From Pseudeuparius sepicola (lineage: Eukaryota > Arthropoda > Insecta > Coleoptera > Anthribidae), in assembly GCA_963920635.1 (NCBI GenBank), contig OY987307.1:15701735-15765734 (forward strand): 64,000 nucleotides of DNA, in the 5' to 3' direction. Below, one piece after another: positions 21,601-36,600 of the stretch. The translations under genes and the position numbers were made by a program. Every line of letters begins with the position of its first letter. Positions within the stretch are counted from its first letter, which is position 1. The notes beneath the pieces were generated by a model that searched no databases, was not told the DNA's origin, and worked only from the letters and a program-made list of their open reading frames with translations.

Positions 21601-24600
21601 AACTAAACACTGTCACGAAAAACAAACATACGCACAAAACTATATTGAATTTTAAAGGACAAATTCTAACTTAAGTAAAATAAATGGAAATTAAATGAGA
21701 AAAAGCCAGAGATCGACTGACACAAACAACTAGAAGAAATTGATGTCTGACATTTTGCCGATTTATGTGTTATGTGGTTTTTTCTACCCATCAGCTTTAT
21801 TTGTTGTTTCACTTACTCAAGTTTAGTTGAAAGTTTCTCTCCCTAGACTCCTTCGATACTACTTATCAATTCAATGAGTAGGTCGCATTCATTTCGCATC
21901 TCTACCTATTTACATGAATGTGAATCAAGGGATTTTGCGACCACAACTCAGTGCTGTTTAAAAAGTGCTTTAAAATTTGTGTGGTAGGTGAAAAAAGATG
22001 GCCTATTCCAGAAATGGTACATATACTGAGAGCATATTTCTTGTCACGAAAGATAGCAATGGAGAAAAACCACAAATCCAAGATGTTTTGTTAGTTGCTA
22101 AAAAAAAGTAATGTGCTGCTGCTATACTTAACGGGTGGTGTGGAAATTTGCATTTACAGATATTTTTTCAAGGACTTATTTGATGGTATGGCAACGCTGT
22201 AATAGGAAGGCATCACTTCAATATTCAACCAACCTCGATACCTCTCAAACTGTCTCTAAATTTGGGAACATTTTTCAAGAGCCATAACGTTTTTATTTTC
22301 AGCACGCTTAAAAAAAACCTTCATAGGCATGCCTTTGGAGGCAAAAACTACCGCCAGTTAAAATTTGTGCACTAATCAAACAATCACCCTGTATAGAACT
22401 GGACGATATTTTAATGTTAGATTGGCTAAACACAAAAGAAGCCTTAGATCATCAACTACGTTATTAATAATAATATAATAATAATAATAATAATTCTCAC
22501 CCTCACAATACTCCAAACTAGGAGTACCCCAGAAGCAACCACATGCTTGTGCGGGGGAGGGGGGCAATTACTATTATTTTGTCCAATAAAACTGCCTTGA
22601 TCAAACATGCTATAGATAACTCTCAATTTCAAAGCAACTAAGACAGTGGGAATAGAAAACAACTATAAATGTAAAAAACCGACCATTGTGAAAATGGAAA
22701 TCCATTAAAAAAAATCTAGCCGGCCCTACATTAGCGTTTTCACAATGGTAGGAAGCGGTTATTTAAGACATGACAAACAAAAAATAATTCAGGCTAATAT
22801 CTCAAAAAATAAAGATTTTATGAATTTGTTTTGGTATAAAAGTAGATATATACATAAACTTGAGAAATTATTACTTTCGACAAGTAATGAGTACTAATAC
22901 TGAAAAATAAAATAGTAAATGTTTTTGAGTTACTAAAAATGGTTACAATGGTGAATTGTAATTTTTTGTACTAATCGATATAATAAATAAGCTGAAAACA
23001 AGTCAGGGCAGTATGTTTGGTATGTCTATAAGTTACTTGTTGTCATTCGATTTGAGATTTTATTGTCATGATTAAAATAGCCATTAGACTATTATTAATA
23101 TAAATAAATACTGACTTACCACTCTTTGTAATAACTCAACAATGTAATAGGGTCTCCATGATTGGATTCCAGGGGCTTTCTAAGATCAGCTGCTTCCCTT
23201 GATCTATAGGCGTCCTGTGTCAGGGGGCTTTGGACACTTAATAATGCCGCTAGAGCTAGCACCGAATTCACATTTCCAAATGTGGTTGACATTATCAACA
23301 TCTTACCAATGCATAAATCAACAGGTAGACGTGAAAGCGCATCACCAAGGGTGGTCAGACCAAGGCAATTGTCATCTAAACTCAAGGCACCTAAGAAGAT
23401 ATAGTTTATTAGATAAAAATCAGCAGGCAACAGAAAAGGGAAAATATTTTGTCTAATTAAAGAGAAAACATTATTGAAAAAGCTGTTAGAAATATAAAAT
23501 GTTCGATTTTGAGAAATGTTAAATCTGTTAAATTGACACATAATATAACACTACCACATCAAAAGCAAACAGTAAATCACACATTTGCTTGGACACATAT
23601 TTTTTTATATTTTTTTTATTAACCTGTATCAGTAAATTTGTTTAGAATTCAGGACCAAATAAGTGAAGTTACTTTTGGGGAGACTTATACCCCTCCAGAG
23701 TACCTATGCACAATACAAAAATAGACTACTGGTTTTTCACGTAAGACCACAACCTTATTTCTGGAACATCCTTTAGGCTAGTCGCATATTGAAGGCAGCA
23801 CAGCCCAGCACAGCATAGTTAAGACAGAGGAAAACTATTCCTCTGCTCTGCTTTTGTGTGCACCACATATTATTAAACACAGTGTTTACAGAAGACGAAC
23901 TCTGTTTAGATTCAGAATCAGATCTGAAATGAAAATTTGGTGCATATAATCTTTGTCACTTGTGTCATATAACACCTTATTTTCACGTACCAGTTCAATT
24001 AACAATTCCATTTTTCACGACAGAGTACAAATTGGCAGAGGAAAACTGTGCTCACTCCACAACCGGACAGAGTACTGCGCGCTTGCTGCACCTCTGCTAC
24101 ATCCAAACTGCGGCGTGTAATTTAATTGCGTATGTTACAATATCCTCCACTACCCTAGGCTATGTTGCGCTGTGCTGTGCTGCCTTCAATATGCGACAAG
24201 CCTTACAGTAATAATTGTTTGTACCACATGATACCTTGGATATCAGTTTAAATTAAAACAAGCTTACCTACAAATTTTAATTTTTCCAGGCTTTCATTGA
24301 TGGCTTTTGTGTTAGGTTTTTCCAAAAATGGAAAATTTTCAATATCTTTTAATCCCAGTGAAATCATATTTAAAACAAGTGAATCTAATGGTACAGAATG
24401 AATCTCTGCTGGAGTAAATGCCTCAAAGTTCCTAAAAGGAATACTCAATTGATTTTTTCAGTTTTTGTAGCAGGACTTTAAAACATTGGCTTGAAAACAT
24501 CATATCAGTGTTTAGGTAGGTTTCATTTCACTATGATCATATCAATATACATCCATCCATAAATGCTTACAATTTTGGGGCTCCAATTAGGGGTCTCTCT

Positions 24601-27600
24601 ATTCCTTGTATGTCTCCAATTAGAGCTAAATTTGAAAAAATATTTTTTTCTTTACGAATGAACAAGTAATCGAAAAGTTAAATATGCATCGAAACCATAA
24701 CATATAGGGTGTTACAAAAAAGTATATCAAACGATTAAATTTTGGTCTAAAATAATGTGACTTTTCTTATGTATTTTCCATTTACTTGAAAAGGGTGTTA
24801 AAAGTTAAATTTAAAATAATAACCACTTAAGATATTTAGTTGAAATTTAGCACAGATTTGTTTGTCATAACCACATTTTTTTGTAATTTTATTCAGAAAT
24901 TCAAAGAAAAAATGTATGAGAAAGGTTGGTTAGAACCAATGACGTCAAAACCTACAGACGTGGTGCCCCATTGTTAAAATGCCCTTTATTTTGACTCCAA
25001 GATTAAATATATCCATACTACTCTAAAAACATGCTACAAATAAAGACAGAAAGTCAACCATCAACCAACTATACACCCGGTGATTCCCGGTTATAGTTCC
25101 TCCAGAATCACACTTAGATATCGCATGTTTTTTCTTGTTTGGGGGTGCCGGAAGCATCGGAACCTCACCTGAAGACTCGGGGGATGGTCTAACGACGCCA
25201 GCCTCCGAGCCCAGAGTCGAAATAAGTTCGCTACGGCTCGACAAAAAGGGGCAATTTGTGACAATCTCGCGACATTTTCGGAATAGGTTAATGGAGCGCT
25301 TAAGGTGGATTTATAAACTCGACGTTTGCGTTGGCGCTCGAAGTTGACGGTGACCTTCGCAGTTTGCATCCAGGAAATGTGAATGACGGAACGTGAAAGA
25401 TGAAATTAGTTTATCTCTCAGACGGCATCGGACGCAGACGGCAACGTTCAACGGCGGCGTTTATAAACGGTTACACGTAAAATATTGGGATTGAATTTTC
25501 GACGCAAACGGCAATGGCGAGCGCCAACGCAAACGTCGAGTTTATAAATCCACCTTTAGATTCTGATTCTTCTGAAGCGTTTATCAAAACAAACCTGTCT
25601 ATAGGTTCTGACATCATTGGTTAGAACTAATCACTTTTTAAATCCAGCATTTATTTCCTGTAATTTTTTGACACTTTAAAAGTTTTGATTTAGGATTTGG
25701 TTTATTTTGTGATTGGTACCTCTAAACAAATTTTTGTGTTTTTAAATTATAAAGTTTAAATTTGGTATGAGTTTTTGCTAAACACAATCTTATAATATGC
25801 CTAAACTAATTTGAGAAATTCACAGTTTTAAAACTATTTCATATGCGTGCGTAGTAAGAAGCTGGGGTATAATATTTCCAAAACCCCCAAATCCATTTTT
25901 TAAATTCAACTCTGACGCCATGTATTTTGAAATAGAGGCATTTAAATGAAAAATTGCATAAGTAAATTATTTTAGCCCAAAGGATCTGTGTTACACCCAG
26001 ATTGTAAAAGTAATGATGTTTTCCTTTACAATAAAACACAAATTACTGAATAATAGTCAATATGTATTTCAAAGCCTAAAAAGTACTGGGGATGCTAGTT
26101 TTCTCAAAAAACTTTACAAGTACTCTCACTAAAAGGTCACTCATATAATAATTCACAACCATTTGCCAGAAGAGTACAGTAGTATTGAGAGCAATAGGCA
26201 CTTCGTGTGCAGGGTGAAAATAATTTTGCCACCAAGGCATATTGAGGTTAAGTGTAAGAATAGCTTATTGCTAAACTTCGCCTCATGTCTGTCTTGTTAT
26301 CTAGACAAAATAAAGACGATTTATTATTATATTATAGTTTGGACGAATACTTTAATGACAATAATTTGTAATGTCTGTTTTGTTTTATATTATATTTTTC
26401 TTGAAATCGGCAGTGAAGTGTCTCAAAATCGCCATTAAAAGCTCAGAAATCGGCACCAAAGTAGCCTATTATTGTACGATTTTTTTCAATAAGTAGGCCT
26501 TGGCGAGATGTAAACATCAAACGTACCATTTAAAATTGATACCTATAGCAGCGCAATCTTTCAGTATAAATATTTTAGTAGGCTTGAATATTAATCTATT
26601 TTACATGGAAGCTGCACAAAAGGCAGCAGTTTGGATTTTCTGCCGTGTCTCGTCACACTTGACCTAGGTAGAGAAATCGTCAAAGTCAAGCAACGGTTCA
26701 TGGATGGGTGATCCCTTATGATTATTTTTTCGCCTAATAAAACTTTTTTTTTCCGATTTAAATAAAAACATACCATACAGTGTGTCCACTAGGCCTGAGA
26801 CAAAATATCGATAAAATCGAAAGTATCGATACTATCGATACTCGATATTCAATTTCGATAAATCGAAATATCGATATTATCGATTTTATCGATATTTTCG
26901 ATTTTATCGATCTTATCGATTTTATCGATCTTTTCGATTTTATCGATCTTTTCGATTTTATCGATCTTTTCGATTTTATCGATCTTTTCGATTTTATCGA
27001 TATTTTCGATTTTATCGATTTTATCGATTTTATCGATATTTTCGATCTTTTCGATTTTATCGATCTTTTAGATTTTATCGATATTTTTGATTTTATCGAT
27101 CTTTCCAATTATATCTATCTTTTGAAATTGTTTGCAAAAATAAAGGAAATTGCTGCACCCATTGCGTCCGGACCGCGTCCGCAGCAAGCCGATCGGCCTT
27201 TTTTTGTCTAGCTTCTTAAATAAAATTGATTATATTGATTTTATCAATAAGACCCATTATATCGATAAGATCGATTTTATCAACATGATCGATAAGATCG
27301 AATGTATCGATAAGATCGATTTTATCAATAAGATCGATTATATCGATAAGATCGATTTTATCGATAAAATCGATTATATCGATAAGATCGATTTTATCGA
27401 TAAGATCGATTTATTGATTTTATCGATATTTTTTCAGTATCGATTTTCGATACTGAAATTCGGAGATCGAACAGCCCTAGTGTCCACGGATAGAGTTCAC
27501 ATAAGGTGTAAATGACAAAAAAATTTCGAGTTGAAATTTGAGCTTCTGGGGATAAGCCCTGCTTGGTTTGAAACTAATTTGTGACGTAATTTTAGTTTCG

Positions 27601-30600
27601 AAAAATCACGTATGCCTTGGGAATTTTGAAAAAACTAATTTTCCACATCAGTAAAGTGCCCTTTCTGTAGGTTTTACGACAAAATGTTATTAAGTTAACT
27701 TGTTCAGAATGAAGAACTGAGTAGGTTTGCGAAATTTCGCAAGTCTAGGCCTACTTTGATTTTTTGTCATTTTCCCCACTTTTCTTTAGAAAAGTGCACT
27801 TTGTGTAGCTTTCACATTAAAATGTTATTAAGAAAACTTGTTCAGAATGAAAAACTGAGTAGGTTTGCGAAATTTCGAAAGTCTAGGCCTACTTTGATTT
27901 TTTTCTGCTAAAAAAAATTAAAATGCACAAAAATCAAAGTAGACCTAGGCTTTGGAATTTTTTCACACCTATCCAGATTTTCATTGTGAACAAGTTTTCT
28001 TAATAAAATTTTAATGTGAAAGCTACACAAAGTGCACTTTTCTAAAGAAAAGTGGGAAAAAATGCCAACAAATCAAAGTAGGCCTAGACTTTCGAAATTT
28101 CGCAAACCTATTCAGTTCTTCATTCTGAACAAGTTAACTTAATAACATTTTGTGGTAAAACCTACAGAAAGGGCACTTTATTGATGTGGAAAAATAGTTT
28201 TTTCAAAATTCCCAAGGCATACGTGATTTTTCGAAACTAAAATTACGTCACAAATTAGTTTCAAACCAAGCAGGGCTTATCCCCAGAAGCTTAAATTTCA
28301 ACTCGAAAATTTTTTGTCGTTTACACCTTATGTGAACTCTATCCGTGGACACACTGTATGTACCTCGGCACTGAAGTTTTTTTTGTGACTCATGTGGAAT
28401 TTAGTTGCCGAGGCCTCTGGCCGAGGCAAATAAATTCCACACGAGTCATAAAAAGTTGAACATCAGTTCCTTGGTACATAAATAACTATTGTTTGTACAT
28501 TTTTTAACTGCCTATGAAATTTTGTGTGTGCTTTGTTGATTTTTATATATTTTATGTAGTTTTTTTACCAGCTTTGTGAATGAGAATACAATAAAGCATA
28601 TTCGATTTGATTTCAATTAAAGATATAATGAGTTTTAATCTCGTGGTTTTGTTGAATAAATATCTCGGAACTCTGTACCTCTACCACTGGGTTCTTGGAA
28701 GTAAAGAAATTGCTACCTACCTGGACATATTTCATATCAAAATTTGAATATCTCTATTAGTTTTGGAAGAAATAAAAAATATTTGATATATTTGTTTAGT
28801 AATTATAATAAAAGTATATAGAAAACGAAGGGTTTGTGGACCTCATATTGATATAAAAATTTTGGTTTAAAATATTTTTTCTAACCAATGTTTGAGTCCT
28901 GCTACACAAAAATGACTTATACATGATTTTGCTATTAACATCTGAAAAATTACATTATAAGTGTTTTACAAAAGTGTTTTACAAAATGTAAAACTAATAT
29001 ATCACAGTTAAAACAAGTATATTTAATGTGCCACTTTTTTAAATACCTAAAAAATTCAAAATTCCTTGTCAATAACCTAGAAAACTTAGTTTTTTTTTAT
29101 TGAAATTTCAAGGAAATATAAGAAACTAAAATTATTATTACTTGAAATCCTCTTCAGAGTATAATCGGTAGCAAATACCAGGTCCGGTTCTGCCAGCTCG
29201 GCCTGATCTTTGTTTTGCACTATCTTGTGAAATAGTTAATTCACTCAATTTGTTAACTTCAAGATTGGGATTATATGACATTCTGTTGACTTTTCCCGAG
29301 TCAATAACAAATCTAAAATGGCAAACTGAATTTATTACTTATATTGAATACCACAAATCCTGATCCATGTGTCACAATGGTGGACAATATAAATTGCATT
29401 GTCGACCATTGTGATGCGGGATCAAGATTCATGATATAAAGTATACTTGAATTAGGGGTAACTCAAATGTAACCTTATTCCATCAATAGTAACAGATGTT
29501 TCTGCAATGTTAGTAGATATAATGCATTTTCTAATGCCCTCGGGTGGGTAATCAAATACTCTATCCTGTTCCTCCAATGATAGACTACTGTGTAGAGGAA
29601 GAACTATCCAATTCTTTTTCTGTTGGCTGTATTCAGTAATAGCACTGGCTAGTGTGAAAATTTCTGAGTATCCGTTTAGAAATATTAAAAGATCACCTTT
29701 CTGATGTGGAGGATATTTTTCGTCTACCATTTGTATTATTTGTAGATATGGGGTACAGTCTAATTTGTCTCTACAATTAATAACCATAATTAATACCCAT
29801 AATAAGTATTGAAATTGTCATTGACGGTGGCAGTCACAGAATTTGGACAAGGAGGGGCTTGAATGAAGAAAGAACATATTTTATATGCAGTGTTTCATAA
29901 GTAAGGTTCTCGGGACGTAATCCCAGATAAATAAGACAAAAAGTTCCTTTAATGTGGGTCCGGAATTGCTTACTAAAGGAGCTACGCCTCTTCGAATGAA
30001 GCACCTTGAAGACGGTTTTTCCTCAATATTTCCAAAACCACTTTTCCTCAATATTTCCAAAACCGTTACATACAGTTTTGATTTTTTTTAACTCTTCAGA
30101 ATTTAAAATTTCAACGTCAGGGGCCTCACATACCGGGAAAAAAAGCATTTCCGGAGCCACGTTAATAGGAACTTTTTGTCTTATTTTTATGCAAGGATTA
30201 CTCCCCCAGAAGGTTTACGCTCACTTTTGAAACACACTCTATTTTGTAATAGAATTTTTTGGTTTCCGGTCACTTTTGTCCTTTTTTTAGAAACAATCAC
30301 AAAATAGACCATCTGAAACTACCGATTCAATTTTTATTTAAGAGTACATAACCCTCTAATTACAACACCTGACGCCTATGGGGGGGCTGGAGCCCCTCTA
30401 GATCCCCCTTGGGACTACCACTCGTCATTGACACCCTTTCTCATAGAACCATTGAAAGTAATTTGTCATTAATATTTCATTTAGTTAATAAAAAATTGCT
30501 ATTTCCACACTTTCAAATTACCTTTTTCTTTCAAAAGGGTCTTTAATAATAGGCCTATAGAATATTTCTATAGGGTACAGTCTACCAGGCACCTGTATAA

Positions 30601-33600
30601 CTTGTATATCCTCCTCGGCAAAGTAATTTGCATATAGGTTAATATTAATTGTGGCTGACATAAGGATCAATTTAAAATCATTCTTCTTATGCAACATACA
30701 TTTCATAATTCCTAAAAAATAGTTAAATATACACATTTACCAAAATATACCAGCATCTGAGATTTAACGGATGTATTGGTTTTTCAAATTTAAAGTGAAA
30801 TAGTTGCCCTCAATGTATTATTTTCAGGTGTTTAAAAAGTAAACTGTGTAGCATTACAATGACAGAATAGTACTTCTAAAGTCACTTGAAACAGCATAAA
30901 AAACTCTAATTGGCGTCACAAAAAAGGATATAGGACATAAGCGTCACGCAGTTTTTAAAAATATACATATTTTACAAGCAACATAATATTTCACTTTTAA
31001 GGTTTTTTTAAGGTTGTCCTCAAACACAACGTAAAGGTTAATGCACCATATAATATTGTCAAAAGGGCTCTAAAAAGCCATATCGGTTACAACTATTTAC
31101 GCAAGTATATCCTAAAATCTGTGAAATTATCGCACGCCTCTCCACCGCATTTCGCTGTACAAGTGGCCGGCCGTCGAACAGTGTAGCCCATGCAAGTGTT
31201 GGTGATATATTATATTAGGCGAGCATGCAGTCACTTGTTTTTACTACTATATCTATCGTCTGTCTCCTTCATCTCCTTTTACTTCTAATACCAGGTGCGG
31301 TTGAGAATATGGTTAAAAAAGTGTTTTGTCTCGTATTTTATTGCCGGAAGTGCCTGTTCTTGAGCTACCCTGGTAAAATATAAAAAAACTCACTTGGAAC
31401 ACAGTGATGTACGGGGCGCGATCTATTTCATAGCATTACCAGACTTATCAGCAGAAATCACCCGTATAAAATTCAAAGGTTTTTATGCTGTTCCAAGTGA
31501 CTTTAGAAATACTATACTTTAGATTACTTTAATACTAATAGGCGTAACGAAAATATAGATGAATTTCTTAAAACTCTAAGGTTTGAATTAATCAAACTGA
31601 TAAGACTTAAAAAAAAAGAACTTTACTACAATAAAAAATTTTGTCTGTAGAATAAAGTTATACAATATGCAATAGCTTAAGAAGTCTAGTTATAAGTTAT
31701 ATAGTATTGTAAACTGTAATATATTTATCTTCTCGTCCCATGTACAGGCGCGGCTCTTGAAATTGTTCCAATACATGCAGTCACAAAGGAGTTCAACTGA
31801 CAACATCCTCACTAGCAGTTTGAAAGCCAGCCATAACCTCAAAGGCGTAAGTGAAGGCAAATCTAACATCTTATTATGCAACATTTGCCTTACGCGACAT
31901 TGCCAGTTACAGTGCGAAAAACAATCAATTCGGCACCATTAGGTGGGCCTTAGATTGCCTGAATAATAGTGGAAAATCTTACAACCGTGCCCACGGACAT
32001 TGGCGTTTTTTTTCGTAAAAGTCTTTCAACAACCTCGAATAGAGCCGTTTTAAAAATCAAAGGAGGTGGTAAATCTCTTAATTGGGTGTCGTACTTTCCT
32101 CCGGTGCCAAAAAAAACTTCAAAAATCCGATAAACCCCGAGAAACAAGACGGCTGTAGAATCCACGAAACCGATGGAAAATCCTATGAAACCATTCTTAG
32201 AAATTGCGTGTTTTTTTTCGATTTTTCGGGGGCCCGGGAAGCATCATAACCTCACCCGAAGACTCTGGGAAAGCTTTAAAAACTAAATTAAATCAAAGTT
32301 TTGGTTGGCGGGTAAGGTAAAGAAGTGTAATAAACCAATGTAAAAAATCACTAGGAGATTCTTCTATAATAACACAATCATACTTATACCTTATCTAACT
32401 AATACCACTTTGAAAATCAAAGAAATCCACGTAATTTCACGTTACGTGAATCTCAAAACACCAAGAAACAGTGTAAAACTTTAAATCTACTTATAAATTA
32501 TTATAATAATGCTGCGATTTAACCTATTTTCGTTGACTGACATATTAATGTCAGTCAATGCTTTTTCGTGTTAACACCCCTGAAAGTCTAAGTCGGCTGG
32601 GGGAGAAGTTTTAAAAAATGCAGCATTTTGAGTTGGCGCAGAGAAGAACACCTTGTATATTTTTTATTGGATCATTGCACATCAACACTGTGAGTGGTCC
32701 TGTATATTTTTTGTTCAAATTTGGTATGTGGGGGTTTTGGTATGTTCTGATTATCGCTGTGGTGTCAGTGGTCGCAGTAGGCCAGGATTTAGTGGCAATG
32801 CCAAAACCAATACTTTGCAAATGATGACCTTTCAGGGAAATATCTATAAAAAAATTACCCCTTTCAATTCTCACAGCCTACTTAGATTTTCAGGGGTGTT
32901 AACACAAAAAAAAACTAGACACACTATATGTAAATAAATAAAGGTTCTAGAAAAAAAATTATTCTGGGTGTTACATAATATAAGAACTTTGCCCGAGTTA
33001 ACAAAAATTGTTATGGCATTTCAAGAAATGATTCTGGTATATCAAATTGACCATAATAGGGGCATAAGTATATTCTGGGAGGTGCAAAACATGTTTCCTG
33101 TGCTTATTATACAATGACTAGGCTGTATATGTAGCAAATTTGAAAATGAAGAATGGGTGTCCGGCTTGAAAACCACCATCAGTGTCACCCATCAGCTAAT
33201 AAAATGTATCGCGTCAAAGAAACTTCTACAGGGTGTAACTAAAATACTTGAATTTTTTTGTAAATTTTTGACATAGAATTCGCCATTAAAATATGGCAAG
33301 CATTTTAGTTACACTCTGTATAAAATATTTGGTAAAAATTTACTAGCTGACACGTGACACTGATGATAACAGTAGAAAGTTCGTTGTCCACCACTTTCAA
33401 TAAAGTATAATTATGCTTAGGACAACACCTTTTCTTTATTTTCTATTATATTTCAACTTACCAATTAAAAAATCACTATAAAGGTGTCTTTCATGGACTT
33501 CATCCAGAATAATAACGTCATATGAATTAATTATTTCAGTTTCTGATGCTTGCCTCAGAAGTAAGCCTAAAAGGAATCCCAATCATGATCATAAGTGGCT

Positions 33601-36600
33601 TCTCATATAAAGGTGATATTGTACTTGTATGTAGTTTAAAGGCTCATGGTGATCACTTTGAGTGCAATCACTGGAAACAGTGCTATGCTTGGAATTTTAT
33701 AAAAGGTTTGTTCCCACAAACAGTTCCTGATTCCTGACAGTTTGCAAACTGTACATTATGCGCATTGCGCAATCAGTGACTGTTTGTGGAAACAGCCGAC
33801 ACCTACCACGAGTTACTTATGACCTGATTAACCATAATTAAAATCATAAAAACAAACTTGTAAACACATGAAGTAGTGTGGAAATTTAAAAAAAAATGTA
33901 TTTATTCTTGAAATTAAAATATTAGACTGTCCCCAGTATTCAAGATCCTAGATTACTATAGCGCATGCTCCGACTAGCAAATTCGCTGCGGTTTGGTAAT
34001 AGTTAGCAAACCATTTAGGAAACTGTGAGAACAGCAAACTAGTAGTTTTTGACGCTTTCTGACGCCTCTGGGAACAAACCTATAGTGTTGGCCAAGGTTC
34101 GATGCACCCATTGAGTCATTTTGTGTGCTGGTTAATAGGGATGTTCACAAAAAATAAATTTCTTTTTAAATGTCATAAAATGTCTGTAAATAGCCTTCAA
34201 ATTAAATCTATGAAATATAAAAAAATCAAACAAAATTGTCGGTTAAAAAAAAGGGGAGAAGTACCTGCATTCATTTGAATTTGAGAAACAGTCTCATTAG
34301 CTTGAAGTCACTGCTGCACTTGGGAGCCGCACCCGTTCCTGCCCTTTGTGCATATTACCATAGTAGAAAGTTACCCACAGCATAAATAGGCTACATTTTC
34401 TGTATTTCCAGCTTTTTCTTACTTATTTTTACTATGGGGATAGTAGAAAAAATTTGGCATAAATTTAGCATCGCTGCATCTACTTAATTCTGGCCATGTC
34501 TACATTTTCACTTAGTTTCAAAAGTGGATAAATCGTGAAAAATAAAAATGATATTACAACAAATTGAAAACAAGCAAACATAGTGTGAAATAACAACTAG
34601 CGTATAGTAGCCAACCTTGTTACTTTACAGAGTTTTGGTTTCAGTACTACCCCAGAAAAGAAATGAATCTGAATATGCACTCGGCTAATTATCGAGGACA
34701 GAGGGGTATTTTTGTTATTTGGGCAGTCCCACAGGTGTCAAGCTCCGACCGGCCCTGGCGATTGCCACGCTAGAGGCCAGTTTCAGTTCCAGACATTATT
34801 TGTGCACCCGGTGTGGTACTACTTTTTTTAGAAAATTTATATGATAGATTAGGAGTCTCCAAACTACGGCCCGTAAGAACCACCAATCTGGACTGCCATA
34901 CAAGGTAAGTACCACCATGCTCAGTTGTAAGAACATATTTGAAAACTCTCAAAAGTATATGAATCTTCCGGACACTCGCTACGAGATGGCATTGTATACT
35001 TCGACTAACCAAGCATAATTGACGTTTATGCATAATTCCGCTGTTCCCCGCAATGAAATGTCCTTGACACTTGTCCGTATGTATCAACCAAAATTGTGGA
35101 TGGAGTGAGTCCAACCCGCATCCTGCTTCATATATTAACACGAGGAGAAACTTTCATTTTTAAGATTTGGCAATAAATTTATTGTTCAAACAACTGTTGC
35201 TTGTAAAATAGAAAACTCTGAAAATCATACCTGATTAATATATTTTTGTCTCTAAATCTGAAATTTCAAGTATAAACTCTTAAAACTTATAAAGAAACAA
35301 GGATTTAATTGTCATTTTTCAGAAGAGTTTTTGGTATTTACCACAATAATCATTTGCTTAATTTGATTTGTACTGAATTCTAAATTGTCGCTGCAATACA
35401 CGGTGAATATACTCAGTAGCGCCGACTTCATGGGGGCGATGGGGCGCATGCCCCCACGCAAGCAGTTTACGTGGGGGCTATGCCCCACGCAGGACTCGCA
35501 GGAGTTTTGCCTCGAAATTTGTGCAGCCAGCCAGCGAGACACTCGACTTTTCATAAAATATCAGGCACTATACAATTTCCATGTTGAGCACACTTTATTT
35601 CCGAGTGCAATAGAAGGTATAAATGATGGGCTATTCCCAATAACTACAAAGCTAATGTGAATTTGGATGCAGTAGCAAATGAGTTTATTAAAAGAACTGA
35701 AATGAAAAGAAACAAATTTTATGTGAATTAGATGCGTTTTTCTAGAATATACTAGTACTAGACCTGTGGCCCTCATGCAGTTGTGGGCGACATCAGTAAA
35801 TGTGAATTCATTACTAGGCTTTGATAAATATGGAAGAAGTTTCCAACTTGTCCAGATATCATGACAGCATAATTCTGTCCAGGCCAAAGAAAACTATTGT
35901 CGTTGACTGACGTATTTAGAAAGACTTCTCACGGCTATAGCTTTATGTCCTGGAAAACAAATGGCATTCATGGCTAACAATGTATTGTGCATTGTATTTT
36001 ATCTTCGGAAAGCGCATGGTGAGCCAAAAATGTGTCAGACGTGACAGCCGTGAGCAGTCTTTAATAATATATCAGTCAACGCTATTGTTTTAATAGATTG
36101 AACTGGTCGAAAAGGTGTTACCTAAAGGAAATAAAAACCAAAACGCCTGATGAATATGTCCTTTATAAAAAGAAAAGTGCTAATTTTGGTAGATACAATT
36201 TTTTGGCAGGAGCCAAAATGTATCTACCCGTGCATTTTGGAAGTTGAGATTCTTGGGAAACCTGCAACAATATATTATATTTAGCTCATGCTCAGGATAA
36301 GTAGCTTCGTAATACATGTAGCCTGTGCTATTACCATGTAAACTAGAAATTCCAAAAGCAAATAGGAATATTTTTAGTGGACTTGCCAAAATAATGGCAA
36401 GCCGTAAATTCAATGATATCACCTTCCCCTACCATCCTTAGCACATATACGACATGCAACCACCAGTCCAGTATATTCGTGACTGCAATATGTAAAAAAA
36501 TATCGACTTTCCAGTTTAAGATATATTCTAAACCAAAATAACCACTTCGAATATACTGGTCAAAACCTTGTATGCAGCAACCCCATCTTAGCTAATATCT

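Noticed and set aside
24572..24627. A possible extra DHX34 exon with splice-like borders reading [17 protein letters not shown]
   Set aside because: Its phases do not fit between exons 6 and 7, while direct splicing of 29142 to 24431 keeps the frame and gives the family-typical order.
26758..27515. Frames encoding FDFIDL, IKSKRS and IDKIDF repeats
   Set aside because: Direct read-through of the ATCGAT-rich array in a MITE.
34770..35141. 123-codon minus-strand frame
   Set aside because: Inside a DHX34 intron, no family resemblance, no splice or start support.
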